From the NCBI RefSeq assembly GCF_009909235.1, contig NZ_JAAAPO010000005.1, positions 248,001 through 312,000 of the forward strand: 64,000 nucleotides of DNA. Reading direction: 5' to 3'. Below the pieces are notes generated by a model. It saw only the letters and a list, made by a program, of their open reading frames with translations, ran no database searches and had not been told where the DNA came from. This document shows positions 1-9,571 of this stretch, in pieces. Position 1 is the first letter of the stretch, and each line of letters opens with the position of its first letter. The translations under genes and the position numbers were made by a program. Origin of the DNA: Novosphingobium ovatum. Lineage in GTDB: Bacteria; Pseudomonadota; Alphaproteobacteria; Sphingomonadales; Sphingomonadaceae.

Positions 1-1
1 G

Positions 2-2113
2 AACCTGGAAAACATCGCGCAGGCGGTGTGGACCTCGGTCGACCAGAACGGCGAAACCGTTGCCTATCCCGACACCTGCGTCGGCACTGACTCGCACACC
101 ACCATGGTCAATGGCCTGGGCGTGCTGGGCTGGGGCGTGGGCGGCATCGAGGCCGAGGCCGCGATGCTGGGTCAGCCCGTCTCGATGCTGATCCCCGAAG
201 TGGTCGGCTTCAAGTTCACCGGCAAGCTGAAGGAAGGCGTGACCGCGACCGACCTGGTGCTGACCTGCACCGCCATGCTGCGCAAGCACGGCGTGGTGGG
301 CCGCTTTGTCGAATATTACGGTCCGGGTCTGGCCGATCTGACGCTGGCCGACCGCGCCACGCTGGCCAACATGGCGCCCGAATATGGCGCGACCTGCGGC
401 TTCTTTGGCATCGACGAAAAGACTCTGGACTACATGCGCCTGACCGGCCGTGACGAAGGCCAGATCGAACTGGTCGAAGCCTATGCCAAGGAGCAGGGCT
501 TCTGGATCGATCCGGCGATCGAGCCGATCTTCTCGTCCACGCTGGAACTGGACCTGTCGACCGTCGTGCCCTCGCTGGCCGGTCCCAAGCGCCCGCAGGA
601 CAAGGTGTCGCTGCCGGACGTGGACGATGTGTTCAACGCCGACATGGCCAACACCTACAAGAAGGCCCAGACCCGCGTCGCCGTCGAAGGCCGCGACCAC
701 GATCTGGGCGATGGCGACGTGGTGATCGCTGCCATCACCAGCTGCACCAACACGTCGAACCCCGGCGTTCTGGTTGCCGCCGGTCTGGTCGCCAAGAAGG
801 CTGACGAGCTGGGCCTCAAGCCCAAGCCGTGGGTCAAGACCTCGCTGGCCCCCGGCTCGCAGGTCGTGACCGACTATCTGGACAAGGCTGGTCTGACGCC
901 GCACCTCGACAACGTCGGCTTCAACCTGGTCGGCTATGGCTGCACCACCTGCATCGGCAACTCGGGCCCGCTGGCTGATCCCATCAGCAAGGCGATCAAC
1001 GAGAACGGTCTGGTTGCGGCCGCTGTCATCTCGGGCAACCGCAACTTTGAAGGCCGCGTGTCGCCTGACGTGCGCGCCAACTTCCTGGCCTCGCCGCCGC
1101 TGGTGGTGGCCTATGCGCTCAAGGGTACGGTGATCGAAGACTTCACCACCACCCCGATCGGCGTGTCGAAGGATGGCGTGGACGTGTTCCTGAAGGACAT
1201 CTGGCCCACCAACGAGGAAGTCGCCACCACCATGGCCGGTTGCATGGACCGTCCGATGTTCATGGCCCGCTATGCCGACGTCTACAAGGGCGACAAGCAT
1301 TGGCAGGCGATCAACGTCACCGGTTCGGAGACCTATTCGTGGCAGGCCGGGTCGACCTATGTCGCCAACCCGCCCTACTTCGAAGGCATGTCGATGACGC
1401 CTGCCCCGGTGCAGGACATCGTCGAGGCCAAGCCGTTGTTGATCCTGGGCGATTCGATCACCACCGACCACATCAGCCCCGCCGGCAACATCAAGGCCGA
1501 CAGCCCCGCTGGTCAGTGGCTGATGGAGCGTCAGGTGTCGAAGGCCGACTTCAACAGCTATGGCGCGCGCCGTGGCCACCACGAAGTGATGATGCGCGGC
1601 ACCTTTGCCAACATCCGCATCAAGAACGAAATGGTCCCCGGCATCGAAGGCGGCTTCTCGCGCTATGGCGAGGAAGTGGGCGCGGTGTTCGACGTGGCCC
1701 AGAAGCACAAGGCCGATGGCACCCCGATGGTGGTCATCGCCGGCAAGGAATACGGCACCGGCTCGTCGCGTGACTGGGCGGCCAAGGGCACCAACCTGCT
1801 GGGCGTGCGCGCCGTCATCGTCGAAAGCTTCGAGCGCATCCACCGCTCGAACCTGGTCGGCATGGGCGTGCTGCCGTTGCAGTTCAAGGACGGCGACACC
1901 CGCGAGACGCTGGGCCTGACGGGTGATGACAGCTTCACCATCCAGGGCCTGTCGACGATCAAGCCGCGTCAGGACGTTGAGGTCAAGGTCACCCGCAAGG
2001 ATGGCTCCAGCTTCACCTTCACCGCGCTGTGCCGCATCGACACCGCCAATGAGGTCGAATACTTCATGAACGGTGGCATCCTGCACTACGTGCTGCGCAA
2101 GCTGGCCGCGTAA
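2..2113 (+). CDS. acnA: aconitate hydratase A, 3' part (5' end outside window)
   Basis: This is the large C-terminal part of aconitase, which interconverts citrate and isocitrate in the TCA cycle in the cytoplasm. The reading frame is open from base 2, so the true start lies left of the window. The [4Fe-4S] ligands are visible: one cysteine in TSCTNTSNP (about base 757) and two in [10 protein letters not shown] (about bases 940-950). The C-terminal swivel domain carries the [10 protein letters not shown] motif near base 1760. Sequence and length fit AcnA/IRP-type aconitases rather than AcnB. A strong terminator follows 28 bases after the stop. Confidence 0.97.
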   Translation, partial: NLENIAQAVWTSVDQNGETVAYPDTCVGTDSHTTMVNGLGVLGWGVGGIEAEAAMLGQPVSMLIPEVVGFKFTGKLKEGVTATDLVLTCTAMLRKHGVVGRFVEYYGPGLADLTLADRATLANMAPEYGATCGFFGIDEKTLDYMRLTGRDEGQIELVEAYAKEQGFWIDPAIEPIFSSTLELDLSTVVPSLAGPKRPQDKVSLPDVDDVFNADMANTYKKAQTRVAVEGRDHDLGDGDVVIAAITSCTNTSNPGVLVAAGLVAKKADELGLKPKPWVKTSLAPGSQVVTDYLDKAGLTPHLDNVGFNLVGYGCTTCIGNSGPLADPISKAINENGLVAAAVISGNRNFEGRVSPDVRANFLASPPLVVAYALKGTVIEDFTTTPIGVSKDGVDVFLKDIWPTNEEVATTMAGCMDRPMFMARYADVYKGDKHWQAINVTGSETYSWQAGSTYVANPPYFEGMSMTPAPVQDIVEAKPLLILGDSITTDHISPAGNIKADSPAGQWLMERQVSKADFNSYGARRGHHEVMMRGTFANIRIKNEMVPGIEGGFSRYGEEVGAVFDVAQKHKADGTPMVVIAGKEYGTGSSRDWAAKGTNLLGVRAVIVESFERIHRSNLVGMGVLPLQFKDGDTRETLGLTGDDSFTIQGLSTIKPRQDVEVKVTRKDGSSFTFTALCRIDTANEVEYFMNGGILHYVLRKLAA

Positions 2114-2140
2114 GCGACCCGGCGATAGCCAAGCCATTGA

Positions 2141-2169
2141 GGGGCGGTCCTGCGGGGCCGCCCCTTTTT
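2141..2169 (+). terminator. rho-independent terminator of acnA
   Basis: A 10-bp stem (2141-2150 with 2155-2164, one G-T pair) encloses the loop TGCG and is followed directly by five Ts. It lies 28 bases after the acnA stop codon. Confidence 0.85.
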
Positions 2170-2205
2170 GTTGCGCGACGTGCGCGGCAGGTTGCGCGCG
2201 CATGG

Positions 2206-2240
2206 AAAAGGGCGCCACCGGTTGCCCGATGACGCCCTTT
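2206..2240 (-). terminator. terminator hairpin of the PEP-CTERM-like gene
   Basis: Read on the minus strand, arms AAAGGGCG and CGCCCTTT (2233-2240 and 2207-2214) enclose an inner 6-bp stem capped by a GCAA tetraloop. A short T-run follows on the minus strand. It lies about 20 bases after the stop at 2260 and faces the acnA terminator, so the two convergent genes are insulated from each other. Confidence 0.7.
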
Positions 2241-2259
2241 CCGCGAGTAAGGTAATGGA

Positions 2260-2751
2260 TCAGGCGGCGGCCAGCACCGCGCCCTGTTCCCGGCGGCGGC
2301 GCAGAAACAAGGCCCCTGCGGCCGCGCCAAACAGCAACAGCATCGGCGGCGCGGGCACCTTGGTGCCACCCGTGGTCTGGGGCGGCAGTGGCGGCGGCAC
2401 CGGCGGGTGGGGCGGATGATGGCGCATCCCGCCCGAAGCATAGCCATGCCCGCCATGATAGCCCTGTGCGCCCTCAATCGGGGGCAGGCCCGGCGGCGGC
2501 ATCGGCACCATGGTCGTCTGACCATTGGGCTGACAACAAACCGTCTTTTTGGTCACCGTGGTGGTGACGGTGGTGGCATGGCTGCGATGCTGCACGGGCG
2601 CGGCCTTGTGGGCGGGCGCCTGCTTGGCATGCTTGACATATTCAGGTCGCTCTTTCGACGGTTGCTCGGCAATATGTGCCACACCACCGCCGACCAGCGC
2701 GGTTCCGGCGACAATCCCGGCGACCTTGGCAACGCCCAAACGGACCGACAT
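2260..2751 (-). CDS. PEP-CTERM-like exported protein
   Basis: This is a small protein of 163 residues with a membrane-anchor-like N-terminus (KVAGIVAGTALVGGG). The middle is low-complexity: lysine/alanine-rich, then threonine/valine-rich, then proline/glycine/histidine-rich. The C-terminus has the layout of a PEP-CTERM sorting signal: VPAP, a hydrophobic helix (MLLLFGAAAGALFL) and an RRRR-E cluster. The canonical motif is VPEP, so this is a variant. Such signals are processed by exosortases. The start at 2751 was chosen for the AGGAAAG about 10 bases upstream; a longer in-frame extension has no coding character. The function is unknown; a surface or matrix protein is an inference. Confidence 0.65.
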   Translation of the reverse strand: MSVRLGVAKVAGIVAGTALVGGGVAHIAEQPSKERPEYVKHAKQAPAHKAAPVQHRSHATTVTTTVTKKTVCCQPNGQTTMVPMPPPGLPPIEGAQGYHGGHGYASGGMRHHPPHPPVPPPLPPQTTGGTKVPAPPMLLLFGAAAGALFLRRRREQGAVLAAA

Positions 2752-3007
2752 GATCTGCTCACTTTCCTGTTTGATGCCGGGGTTGCGCCGGTGTGGCGCC
2801 AGCCCTGCCGATGTTCGGCGGGGCCTGTTCCAGCAGTTCACTAGGGATAGATGGCCTGTTGTGGCGGGCAGGAACAACCAAGGGCGCGGCGCGCGCCTGT
2901 CCAGATTCGGGAACCGGTTGGTTAACGCGGGGCCAGCGCCGTGGCCTGTCTCATGCCGGGACGAGGCCACGGCCAATCCTTAACGCGCGCGGGTGGCGAC
3001 CACACGA

Positions 3008-4057
3008 TCAGTCGTCCGAATCGTCAAACAACGCGGCCTGTGGCCCCGCCCGATTCGCCGGATCCTGCGGCGGCGTCAGGCCCAGATGCGTCCAGCCACG
3101 ATCATTCAGGCACCGTCCGCGCGCCGTGCGCGCCACCATGCCCAGCTGGATCAGATAGGGCTCGATCACTTCCTCGATCGTGTCGCGCGGTTCCGACAAG
3201 CCCGCCGCCAGCGTGTCGGCGCCCACCGGCCCGCCCTTGTAGATTTCGGCGATCATGGTCAGGTAACGGCGGTCCTGCGCATCCAGCCCGGCATTGTCCA
3301 CCTCCAGCCGGGTCAGGGCGTTGTCGGCGATGGCCTGGGTGATCGTGGTGCTGCCCGCGACATGGGCGAAATCGCGCACCCGGCGCAGCAAGCGCCCCGC
3401 CACACGCGGCGTTCCCCGCGAACGGGTGGCGATTTCCCGCGCGCCGCCCCGGTCGATACCAATGCCCAGCAGGCCCGCGCCGCGGGTGATCACCCGCTCC
3501 AATTCGTCGACGGAATAGAATTGCAACCGCACCGGAATGCCGAAACGGTCACGCAAAGGCGTCTGCAACAGGCCTGCGCGGGTGGTCGCGCCGATCAGCG
3601 TAAAGGGCGGCAGATCGATCCGCACCGAGCGCGCCGAAGGCCCCTCGCCGATCATCAGATCCAGCGCGCGGTCCTCCATGGCGGGGTACAGCACTTCCTC
3701 GACCACGGGATTCAGGCGGTGGATCTCGTCGATGAACAGCACATCGCCATGCTCAAGATTGGTCAAGAGCGCCGCCAGATCGCCCGCCTTGGCGATCACC
3801 GGGCCGGATGTGGCCTTGAAATTGACGCCCAGCTCGCGCGCGATAATCTGCGCCAGCGTCGTCTTACCCAGCCCCGGCGGGCCGAAAAACAGCGTGTGAT
3901 CCAAGGCCTCGGCGCGGGATTTGGCCGATTCGATAAAGACGCTGAGGTTATCCTTGGCCGCCGCCTGACCCACAAACTCAGCCAAAGTCTTGGGCCGCAG
4001 CGCGGCGTCCATATCCTCAATCTGGCGATGGGCGGAGAGGAGGGGGTTGTCGGTCAT
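3008..4057 (-). CDS. ruvB: Holliday junction branch migration ATPase RuvB
   Basis: RuvB is the hexameric AAA+ motor that drives branch migration of Holliday junctions together with RuvA during recombination and fork repair. Walker A is at residues 59-66 (GPPGLGKT) and Walker B at about 107-111 (LFIDE). The winged-helix end contains the [10 protein letters not shown] stretch. At 349 residues it has the normal family length, and the start MTDNP is typical. It lies one base downstream of the ruvA stop, so the two are co-transcribed and probably translationally coupled. Unlike many proteobacteria, ruvC is not adjacent; it is at 8720-9196. Confidence 0.97.
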   Translation of the reverse strand: MTDNPLLSAHRQIEDMDAALRPKTLAEFVGQAAAKDNLSVFIESAKSRAEALDHTLFFGPPGLGKTTLAQIIARELGVNFKATSGPVIAKAGDLAALLTNLEHGDVLFIDEIHRLNPVVEEVLYPAMEDRALDLMIGEGPSARSVRIDLPPFTLIGATTRAGLLQTPLRDRFGIPVRLQFYSVDELERVITRGAGLLGIGIDRGGAREIATRSRGTPRVAGRLLRRVRDFAHVAGSTTITQAIADNALTRLEVDNAGLDAQDRRYLTMIAEIYKGGPVGADTLAAGLSEPRDTIEEVIEPYLIQLGMVARTARGRCLNDRGWTHLGLTPPQDPANRAGPQAALFDDSDD

Positions 4058-4058
4058 A

Positions 4059-4676
4059 TCACCCGCTCGCCTTCTTCAGCGCCAGGCGGATCAGCGCGGA
4101 CACGCCCGCTTCCTCGCCCAGATCGGCGATGGCGGCGTCAGCCGCACTCACGGCCACCTGCGGCTTAAAGCCCAGGTTCTGCAACGCCGAAACCACATCC
4201 GCCGCGACATTGCCCGCCGGCAGCGCCACGCCGCCCGCCGCCGCGACCGCGCCCGCAACGCCAGGGGCAAAGCCCAGCGCGCCCGCCTTGTCCTTCAACT
4301 CGTTGACGATGCGCGCCGCCAGTTTTGGCCCCACGCCATTGGCCCGCGCCACTTGTGCCGCATCGCCCCCGGCACAGGCGCGCTGCAATTCCTCGACCGT
4401 CAGGGCCGACAGGATCGCCAGCGCCACCTTTGACCCCACGCCCTGCACCGCCGTCAAGAGGCGGAACCACGCGCGTTCGCCACTGCTGGCAAAGCCGATC
4501 AGGCGCATGTCGGTTTCGGACACCTGCATTTCGGTGTGCAGCACCACCGCGTCGCCCCGCACCCAATTCGACAGCGTGCGCGCCGAACAGAACACCAGAT
4601 AGCCAACGCCGCCCACGTCCACGACCGCCCAATCAGGGCCAAAGTCATCCAATATGCCGGTGAGTTTCGCAATCAT
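4059..4676 (-). CDS. ruvA: Holliday junction DNA helicase subunit RuvA
   Basis: RuvA binds the four-way junction as a tetramer and loads RuvB. The N-terminal OB-fold begins [11 protein letters not shown]. Helix-hairpin-helix motifs are present ([14 protein letters not shown] and [16 protein letters not shown]), and a C-terminal domain III follows an alanine/glycine-rich linker. I chose the ATG at 4676 because family members begin at this methionine. An upstream in-frame ATG at 4688 would add four residues, and neither start has a clear ribosome binding site. It is immediately upstream of ruvB. Confidence 0.95.
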   Translation of the reverse strand: MIAKLTGILDDFGPDWAVVDVGGVGYLVFCSARTLSNWVRGDAVVLHTEMQVSETDMRLIGFASSGERAWFRLLTAVQGVGSKVALAILSALTVEELQRACAGGDAAQVARANGVGPKLAARIVNELKDKAGALGFAPGVAGAVAAAGGVALPAGNVAADVVSALQNLGFKPQVAVSAADAAIADLGEEAGVSALIRLALKKASG

Positions 4677-4766
4677 CGCCCGCGACATTAGCCATAGCGG
4701 AACGATTTGGGAACATCTTTACGCGGGCGGGCAGGGGAAAACCGCTGGCGCCCCTGCCCCAACCCC

Positions 4767-5792
4767 TCATTTACGCACGTAGCCGGGGACTTCGGGCGGC
4801 ACGTCGCGGGCGTATTTGCCAAAGGTATCGACCACGCCCTTGTCCGGACCGTCCGTTGGCGGGTCCAGCAGGTCGGGGCGGTCCTTGGCCACGCGGTCCA
4901 GCACGGCGCGGGGGATATCGTCATGCGTGCCGGTGATCTTGTACGAATGCATCCGCCCCATCAGCACGCCATCCACGCCCGACTGGCCCATCTTCATCCA
5001 CGGCCACCACGGCCCCTGCCGCATGAAACCGCCGTGATAGCGGGCCGATTCCACCGATCGGTCGTCGATCTCGGCGCGGGGGGTATAGAGGACGAAATGT
5101 TCGGACGGGTTGACCATCCGCCCGGACGAAGCCTTGGGCCAGCCTTCGGGCGTGACCGGGTTGGCATATTCATGGGCATAGTCCCAGCCCAGCAGATATT
5201 GGTCGCCGATCACTTGCCAGGGCAGGCGATAGGGTTCCTCGGCCTGACGGGCGAGGCCGCCTTGCCCCAGATCGTTGTTCACGGTCTTGCTGCCGTTGAC
5301 CTCATACACCTTCTTGGTCAGGCCCAGCGTGCCGCGAAAAGCGTCATTCAGGAAGTTGTAGACCTCGACCTTTTCGCCGGTCCACGGGTTATCCCATGTG
5401 TCCAGAATGCGCCCGGTTGCCAGGTCAGTGAAATAGCCGCACTCCTTGCCCAGCACCTTGACGCTGCCATCGGGCAGGATCTGGTTGCGGATATTGCCAA
5501 AGCCGACAAAGCCGAACAGCGGTTGGGCGCGCTTCTTGCCCACCAGCGCGTATTGGATGCCCTGATAGGCGCTGATGACCGGCTTTGGCCCGATCGTGCC
5601 CCACATCTTGGCAAAGCCATAGAGGTTGTCGCGGGCATCCATCACGTCCAGCGGGCGGATATGGCCGTCACCGCGCCCTGCCGCCGCCACAGCGGGCGCA
5701 GGCATCAGCCCTGCCGCGCCCACCATGCCGATCCCACCCAACAGGCCTCGGCGTGAAACAGCCGAGGCCCCCATCATCGTGTCGATCAACAT
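4767..5792 (-). CDS. DUF1838 family protein with twin-arginine-like signal
   Basis: This is a protein of 341 residues resembling the DUF1838 family, whose function is unknown. Its N-terminus (SRRGLLGGIGMVGAAGLMPAPAVAAAG) looks like a Tat signal peptide, so the mature protein is probably exported folded. The body is rich in aromatic residues and has no cofactor motif that I recognise. The start codon overlaps the stop of the upstream esterase gene (TGATG), implying translational coupling and a shared extracytoplasmic role. An enzyme acting on an esterified or lipid-like substrate is possible but not shown. Confidence 0.8.
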   Translation of the reverse strand: MLIDTMMGASAVSRRGLLGGIGMVGAAGLMPAPAVAAAGRGDGHIRPLDVMDARDNLYGFAKMWGTIGPKPVISAYQGIQYALVGKKRAQPLFGFVGFGNIRNQILPDGSVKVLGKECGYFTDLATGRILDTWDNPWTGEKVEVYNFLNDAFRGTLGLTKKVYEVNGSKTVNNDLGQGGLARQAEEPYRLPWQVIGDQYLLGWDYAHEYANPVTPEGWPKASSGRMVNPSEHFVLYTPRAEIDDRSVESARYHGGFMRQGPWWPWMKMGQSGVDGVLMGRMHSYKITGTHDDIPRAVLDRVAKDRPDLLDPPTDGPDKGVVDTFGKYARDVPPEVPGYVRK

Positions 5793-7048
5793 CACTTGGT
5801 TCCTTTGTGCGCAGGCGTGGGGCGGAACAGGCGCGGGGCAAAATCGGCCAGATAGTCGCGCCAGTTCATCCACGTGTGCCCCCCGCCCGTTTCGCGATAG
5901 AGGTGGCCGATGTGGTAGCGGTCAAACACCGCGCGGGTGGGCGCGGCGGTGTGGTACAGGAAATCGTCCCGCCCCATGGCGAAATAGACCAACCGCATGT
6001 CCCGCGCCGACCGCTTCAGCGCGGCGTCATTCTCGCGCATGTAGTCGTCGATCTTGTCCTGATGGATGTCCGCCGTGCGGGCCACACCCAGCCCGATCGA
6101 GAACACCCCGATCCAGTGGAAGGTGTCGGGCCGGTTCACCCCTTCGCGCAGCGTGTGCTGCCCACCCATCGACAGCCCCGCCATGCCGCGCGCATCAGCC
6201 GTGGGAATGGTGCGGAAATTGGCGTCGACATAAGGGATCAGATCGCGCGTCAGATCATTGCCGAAATCATGGTTGGTCCACATCATGGCTTCGGGCCGGT
6301 CAGGCGTATGGCCATCGGGCATGACGATAATCATCGGCACCGCCTTTTTCGCGGCGATCAGGCGGTCCATGATCCAATGGGCATGGCCGGTGCTGATCCA
6401 TGAATCGTCACTGTCGCCCGCGCCATGCACCAGATACAGCACCGGATAGCGCCGAGCGTCCTTCATATAGCCGGGCGGGGTATAGACATGCGCGCGGCGC
6501 GTCATGCCCAGCGTTCTGGACTCATAGGTGATGGTCGAGACCACCCCATGCGCGATTCCCGGATCATAGGCCTGAAACGCGGCCGATGCGCCCGGCACCT
6601 GCAACACGCCATCCACACCCGTATGTGGAAAGGCCCAGTCGGTGCCAAAGGGATCGGCCGTTTTCACCCCATCCACGCGAAAGGAAAAGCGGTGCGTGCC
6701 CGGCGTCACCGGGCCGGGGGTGGTGGCGCTCCACAGGCCGGTGGCATCGCGTTTCAGCGGCAACGGCACAGCGGCAAAGGCGCCAGCAGGGCGCGGCAGG
6801 AGGTCGATGTCGCTGGTCACCTCGACCTTTTGCGCGGCGGGGGCGCAGATGCGGAAGGTGACCTGTCCATCGGCCCCCACCTGTGTCGAGGCGAAAGGCG
6901 GGGTGCGCGCGGCAAACCACTGTGTCGGGCAGGCGGGGGGCGCCGCAGGCTGTGCGGCGGTTGCGGCGGTGGGCGCAGGCTGTGCCATCAAACAGGCCGG
7001 CAGCCCCGCGACCACCAAGGCCGCGGCTATCTTGTGAACTCTCGACAC
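5792..7048 (-). CDS. secreted alpha/beta-hydrolase esterase with N-terminal early-set domain
   Basis: This is a 418-residue secreted esterase of the EsteraseD/feruloyl-esterase type. After a signal peptide (residues 1-22; LPAC could also be a lipobox) and a proline/alanine linker comes an immunoglobulin-like early-set domain, about residues 45-150. The catalytic domain has the nucleophile elbow GLSMGG with Ser293, and a C-terminal GGGHTWMNW carries the probable catalytic His. Related proteins hydrolyse carbohydrate or feruloyl esters; the substrate here is unknown. I chose the GTG at 7048 because GGGGAG lies 7 bases upstream and the signal peptide starts there. It overlaps the DUF1838 gene by one base. 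Confidence 0.85.
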   Translation of the reverse strand: MSRVHKIAAALVVAGLPACLMAQPAPTAATAAQPAAPPACPTQWFAARTPPFASTQVGADGQVTFRICAPAAQKVEVTSDIDLLPRPAGAFAAVPLPLKRDATGLWSATTPGPVTPGTHRFSFRVDGVKTADPFGTDWAFPHTGVDGVLQVPGASAAFQAYDPGIAHGVVSTITYESRTLGMTRRAHVYTPPGYMKDARRYPVLYLVHGAGDSDDSWISTGHAHWIMDRLIAAKKAVPMIIVMPDGHTPDRPEAMMWTNHDFGNDLTRDLIPYVDANFRTIPTADARGMAGLSMGGQHTLREGVNRPDTFHWIGVFSIGLGVARTADIHQDKIDDYMRENDAALKRSARDMRLVYFAMGRDDFLYHTAAPTRAVFDRYHIGHLYRETGGGHTWMNWRDYLADFAPRLFRPTPAHKGTK

Positions 7049-7222
7049 GGGTGTTCTCCCCAATCCGTGCTGGCAATGGCGGCAGGCTGACGCAGCGCGT
7101 GGGCATCGCAACCCGCCACCGCCCCCTATCCGCCCATCGGAAGGCCCGCCTCCGCGCTCCCCCCCCCCTTTTCCCGCCGTGATGGTTTGCATCGCCGCCC
7201 CGCCTTGCCTAAGCTGTTGGTC

Positions 7223-8716
7223 ATGCAAGCGCCCCCCCCTTCCGCCGCCCTGCCCCGTGACGAGTTGGCGATCTGGATGGTGGTGCTGGTGGCGATAGTC
7301 CTGCGGGTGCTGACCTATGCCCCGCATCAGATCGGCTATGCCGACGAGTTCATGCAATATCTGGAACAGGGCAAGCGGCTGGCAACGGGCCATGGCATCG
7401 TGCCTTGGGAGTATCGCTATGGCGCGCGCGGGGCGCTGATCCCGCAATTGCTGGCGGTGCCATCATGGCTGGGGGCACATCTGGCGCCGGGGTCGAATCT
7501 GGGGCTGGGGCTGGTGCGGCTGGTGTTTGCCGGGTTTGGCGCGCTGTTGCTGTGGGCGGGATGGCGGATTGGCGGGCTGGTGTCGCCCCGCCACGCGCTG
7601 GCGGTAATGGCCGCGCTGGCGGTGTGGTGGGAGGCGGTGCTGTTTTCCCATCTGATGCTGTCGGAAAGCATCGGGGCGGCGCTGATTCTGGCGGGCGCCG
7701 CGCTGGTGCTGGACGGGCGCAGTGCGGCGCGCGCGCTGATGCTGGGCGGGATGCTGATCGGGCTGGGGGTGATCGCCCGGCTGCAATATGGGCTGTTTGC
7801 CGCCGTGCTGGTGCTGGGCGCGCTGCCGTGGCGGGGCGGGCACGCGGACTGGCTGCGCTGGCGCTGGGTGGTGCTGGGCGGATTGGTCGCGCTGATGGCT
7901 GGGGCAATCAGCGATCTGGCGATGGGCTGGACGCCCTATCGCTGGGTGCTGGTGAACCTGTCGATGAACATGGGCGGCAGCGCCGCGCGCGCGGCACGTT
8001 TCGGCACCGAACCGGCCACCTATTACCTGAAACTGATGCTGGCGCATGGCGGGTTGTTGGCGCCGGTCATTCTGGGCGCGGCCGTGTGGGCGGGGGTGCG
8101 GATCGTGGTGCTGCGCCCGGTGCTGGCGGCGGCGGTGGTCAATCTGGTCGCGCACAGCCTGATCACGCACAAGGAATACCGCTTTGTCTGGATCTCGGTC
8201 GCGGCGCTGGTGATGCTGGCGGCGGCGGGCGCGGCACAGGTGGCGCTGCAACGCTGGCCGGGCCTGTCGCCGCGCCGTCTGGCGGTCGGCGCGCTGGGTG
8301 GCTGGTGGCTGCTTTCGGCCAGCGGTCAGGCGATGTCGGGCGGCTATGCCAGCATGCGCGGCGGCGCGGCGATCACCGGCCTTGCGGTGCGGGCGGCCGA
8401 TACGCCGGACATATGCGGCATCGCGGTGGCCAACCAGTGGCGCGCGCATGTCGTGCCTTCGATCCTGCGCCATGACGTGCCATTGCTGGTGGCGCCAGCC
8501 GGCGTGGTGGACGATGGCGAAACGCTGCCTGCCGCGGTGCAGGCGGGGGCCAATGCGCTGGTCCTGCCGCGCCGCCCGATCGGCAGCGAGGCCTATGACG
8601 CCATTGGCTGCCTGCCCATGCCCCAAGGCCGGGCCTGCCTGTTCATCCGCCCGGGCGGGTGCAAGCCCGCGCCTGCATACAGCTATCAGGCGGCGCTGGC
8701 GCGTGAGGACCTGTAA
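7223..8716 (+). CDS. GT22/Alg9-like membrane mannosyltransferase
   Basis: This is a multi-pass membrane glycosyltransferase of the GT-C fold, 497 residues. Its first loop has the pattern YADEFMQYLEQGKRL followed by GHGIVPWEYRYGARG. This matches the D-E and W-E-Y-R signature of the Alg9/GPI mannosyltransferase family GT22, which uses polyprenyl-phosphate-linked mannose. About ten hydrophobic helices follow and a short soluble domain ends the protein. The ATG at 7223 is preferred over a TTG at 7187. It is the only plus-strand gene between ruvC and ruvA and converges on ruvC with a 3-base gap. The donor and acceptor are unknown. Confidence 0.75.
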   Translation: MQAPPPSAALPRDELAIWMVVLVAIVLRVLTYAPHQIGYADEFMQYLEQGKRLATGHGIVPWEYRYGARGALIPQLLAVPSWLGAHLAPGSNLGLGLVRLVFAGFGALLLWAGWRIGGLVSPRHALAVMAALAVWWEAVLFSHLMLSESIGAALILAGAALVLDGRSAARALMLGGMLIGLGVIARLQYGLFAAVLVLGALPWRGGHADWLRWRWVVLGGLVALMAGAISDLAMGWTPYRWVLVNLSMNMGGSAARAARFGTEPATYYLKLMLAHGGLLAPVILGAAVWAGVRIVVLRPVLAAAVVNLVAHSLITHKEYRFVWISVAALVMLAAAGAAQVALQRWPGLSPRRLAVGALGGWWLLSASGQAMSGGYASMRGGAAITGLAVRAADTPDICGIAVANQWRAHVVPSILRHDVPLLVAPAGVVDDGETLPAAVQAGANALVLPRRPIGSEAYDAIGCLPMPQGRACLFIRPGGCKPAPAYSYQAALAREDL

Positions 8717-8719
8717 CGC

Positions 8720-9196
8720 TTAACGGTGCGCGCCCACATGATGCGCATGGGTGATCGCCACGGCCAGCGCGTCCGAGGCGTCCGATCCGGCCAGACGCAC
8801 GCCAGGCAGCAGCACCTTGAGCATGTGCTGCACCTGCTCCTTGGCCGCGCCACCGGTGCCGACCAGCGCCTTCTTGATCACCTTTGACGGGTATTCCGAC
8901 ACCGGCAACCCCGCCCGCGCCAGTGTCAGCAACGCCGCCCCCCGCGCCTGACCCAGTTTCAGCGTCGATTGCGGGTTCACGTTGACGAAGATCTCCTCGA
9001 CCACGCCAAAGTCGGGTTTGTAGATCTCGATCACGCGGGCAATGGTGGTGTCCAGCTCCAGCAAGCGCTCAGCCATCGACAATTCCTTGTCGGTGCGGAT
9101 CTGGCCGTTGGCGATGTGGCTGATGCGCGTTCCCGCCTTGGCGATGACGCCCCAGCCGGTGCAGACAAGGCCCGGATCAATGCCCAGAATGATCAT
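8720..9196 (-). CDS. ruvC: crossover junction endodeoxyribonuclease RuvC
   Basis: RuvC cleaves Holliday junctions symmetrically after RuvAB branch migration. The acidic active-site residues of the RNase H fold are visible: Asp7 (GIDPG), Glu67 (VVEEIF), Asp139 and Asp142 (GSDASDA). The length, 158 residues, is slightly below the E. coli protein. It lies just downstream of the DUF3147 and yebC genes on the same strand and is likely co-transcribed with them. It is about 4 kb from ruvAB. Confidence 0.96.
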   Translation of the reverse strand: MIILGIDPGLVCTGWGVIAKAGTRISHIANGQIRTDKELSMAERLLELDTTIARVIEIYKPDFGVVEEIFVNVNPQSTLKLGQARGAALLTLARAGLPVSEYPSKVIKKALVGTGGAAKEQVQHMLKVLLPGVRLAGSDASDALAVAITHAHHVGAHR

Positions 9197-9206
9197 GCCA
9201 GTGTCA

Positions 9207-9569
9207 TCACAGCGGCAGCCCCAGACGCGCGCCCAGATGCACCATCACGGCATACAGCGCCACCGTCAGCCCACAGCCCGCCGCCAGCGTCAGCCAAAAC
9301 CCCACGCCATGACGCAGCATGACCGCCATCAGCAAAAACATCGGCAATGAGGGCAGCACATACCAAAAGGTCGCCTGTGCATGGGCGGCCATATTGGCGG
9401 CATCGGGCCGCGCCCACCACAGGAACATCATGCCCAGCACCGACACCAGCGGCAAAGACGCGACAAGCGCGGCCACAGTGGGCGCGCGCTTGCCGATTTC
9501 CGCGATGGCGGCAATGATGATGCCCGAAAGCGCCGCCCTTGCCACCAACTGGATCGAGGGCGATGTCAC
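9207..9569 (-). CDS. DUF3147 family membrane protein
   Basis: This is a small integral membrane protein of 120 residues with four predicted helices. The conserved core [20 protein letters not shown] is typical of DUF3147, whose function is unknown. The start is uncertain: a TTG at 9575 overlaps the yebC stop (TTGA), and the GTG at 9569 used here would begin MTSPS. The gene sits between yebC and ruvC with 10 bases to the ruvC start, so it is part of the same transcription unit. Confidence 0.75.
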   Translation of the reverse strand: MTSPSIQLVARAALSGIIIAAIAEIGKRAPTVAALVASLPLVSVLGMMFLWWARPDAANMAAHAQATFWYVLPSLPMFLLMAVMLRHGVGFWLTLAAGCGLTVALYAVMVHLGARLGLPL

Positions 9570-9571
9570 CG

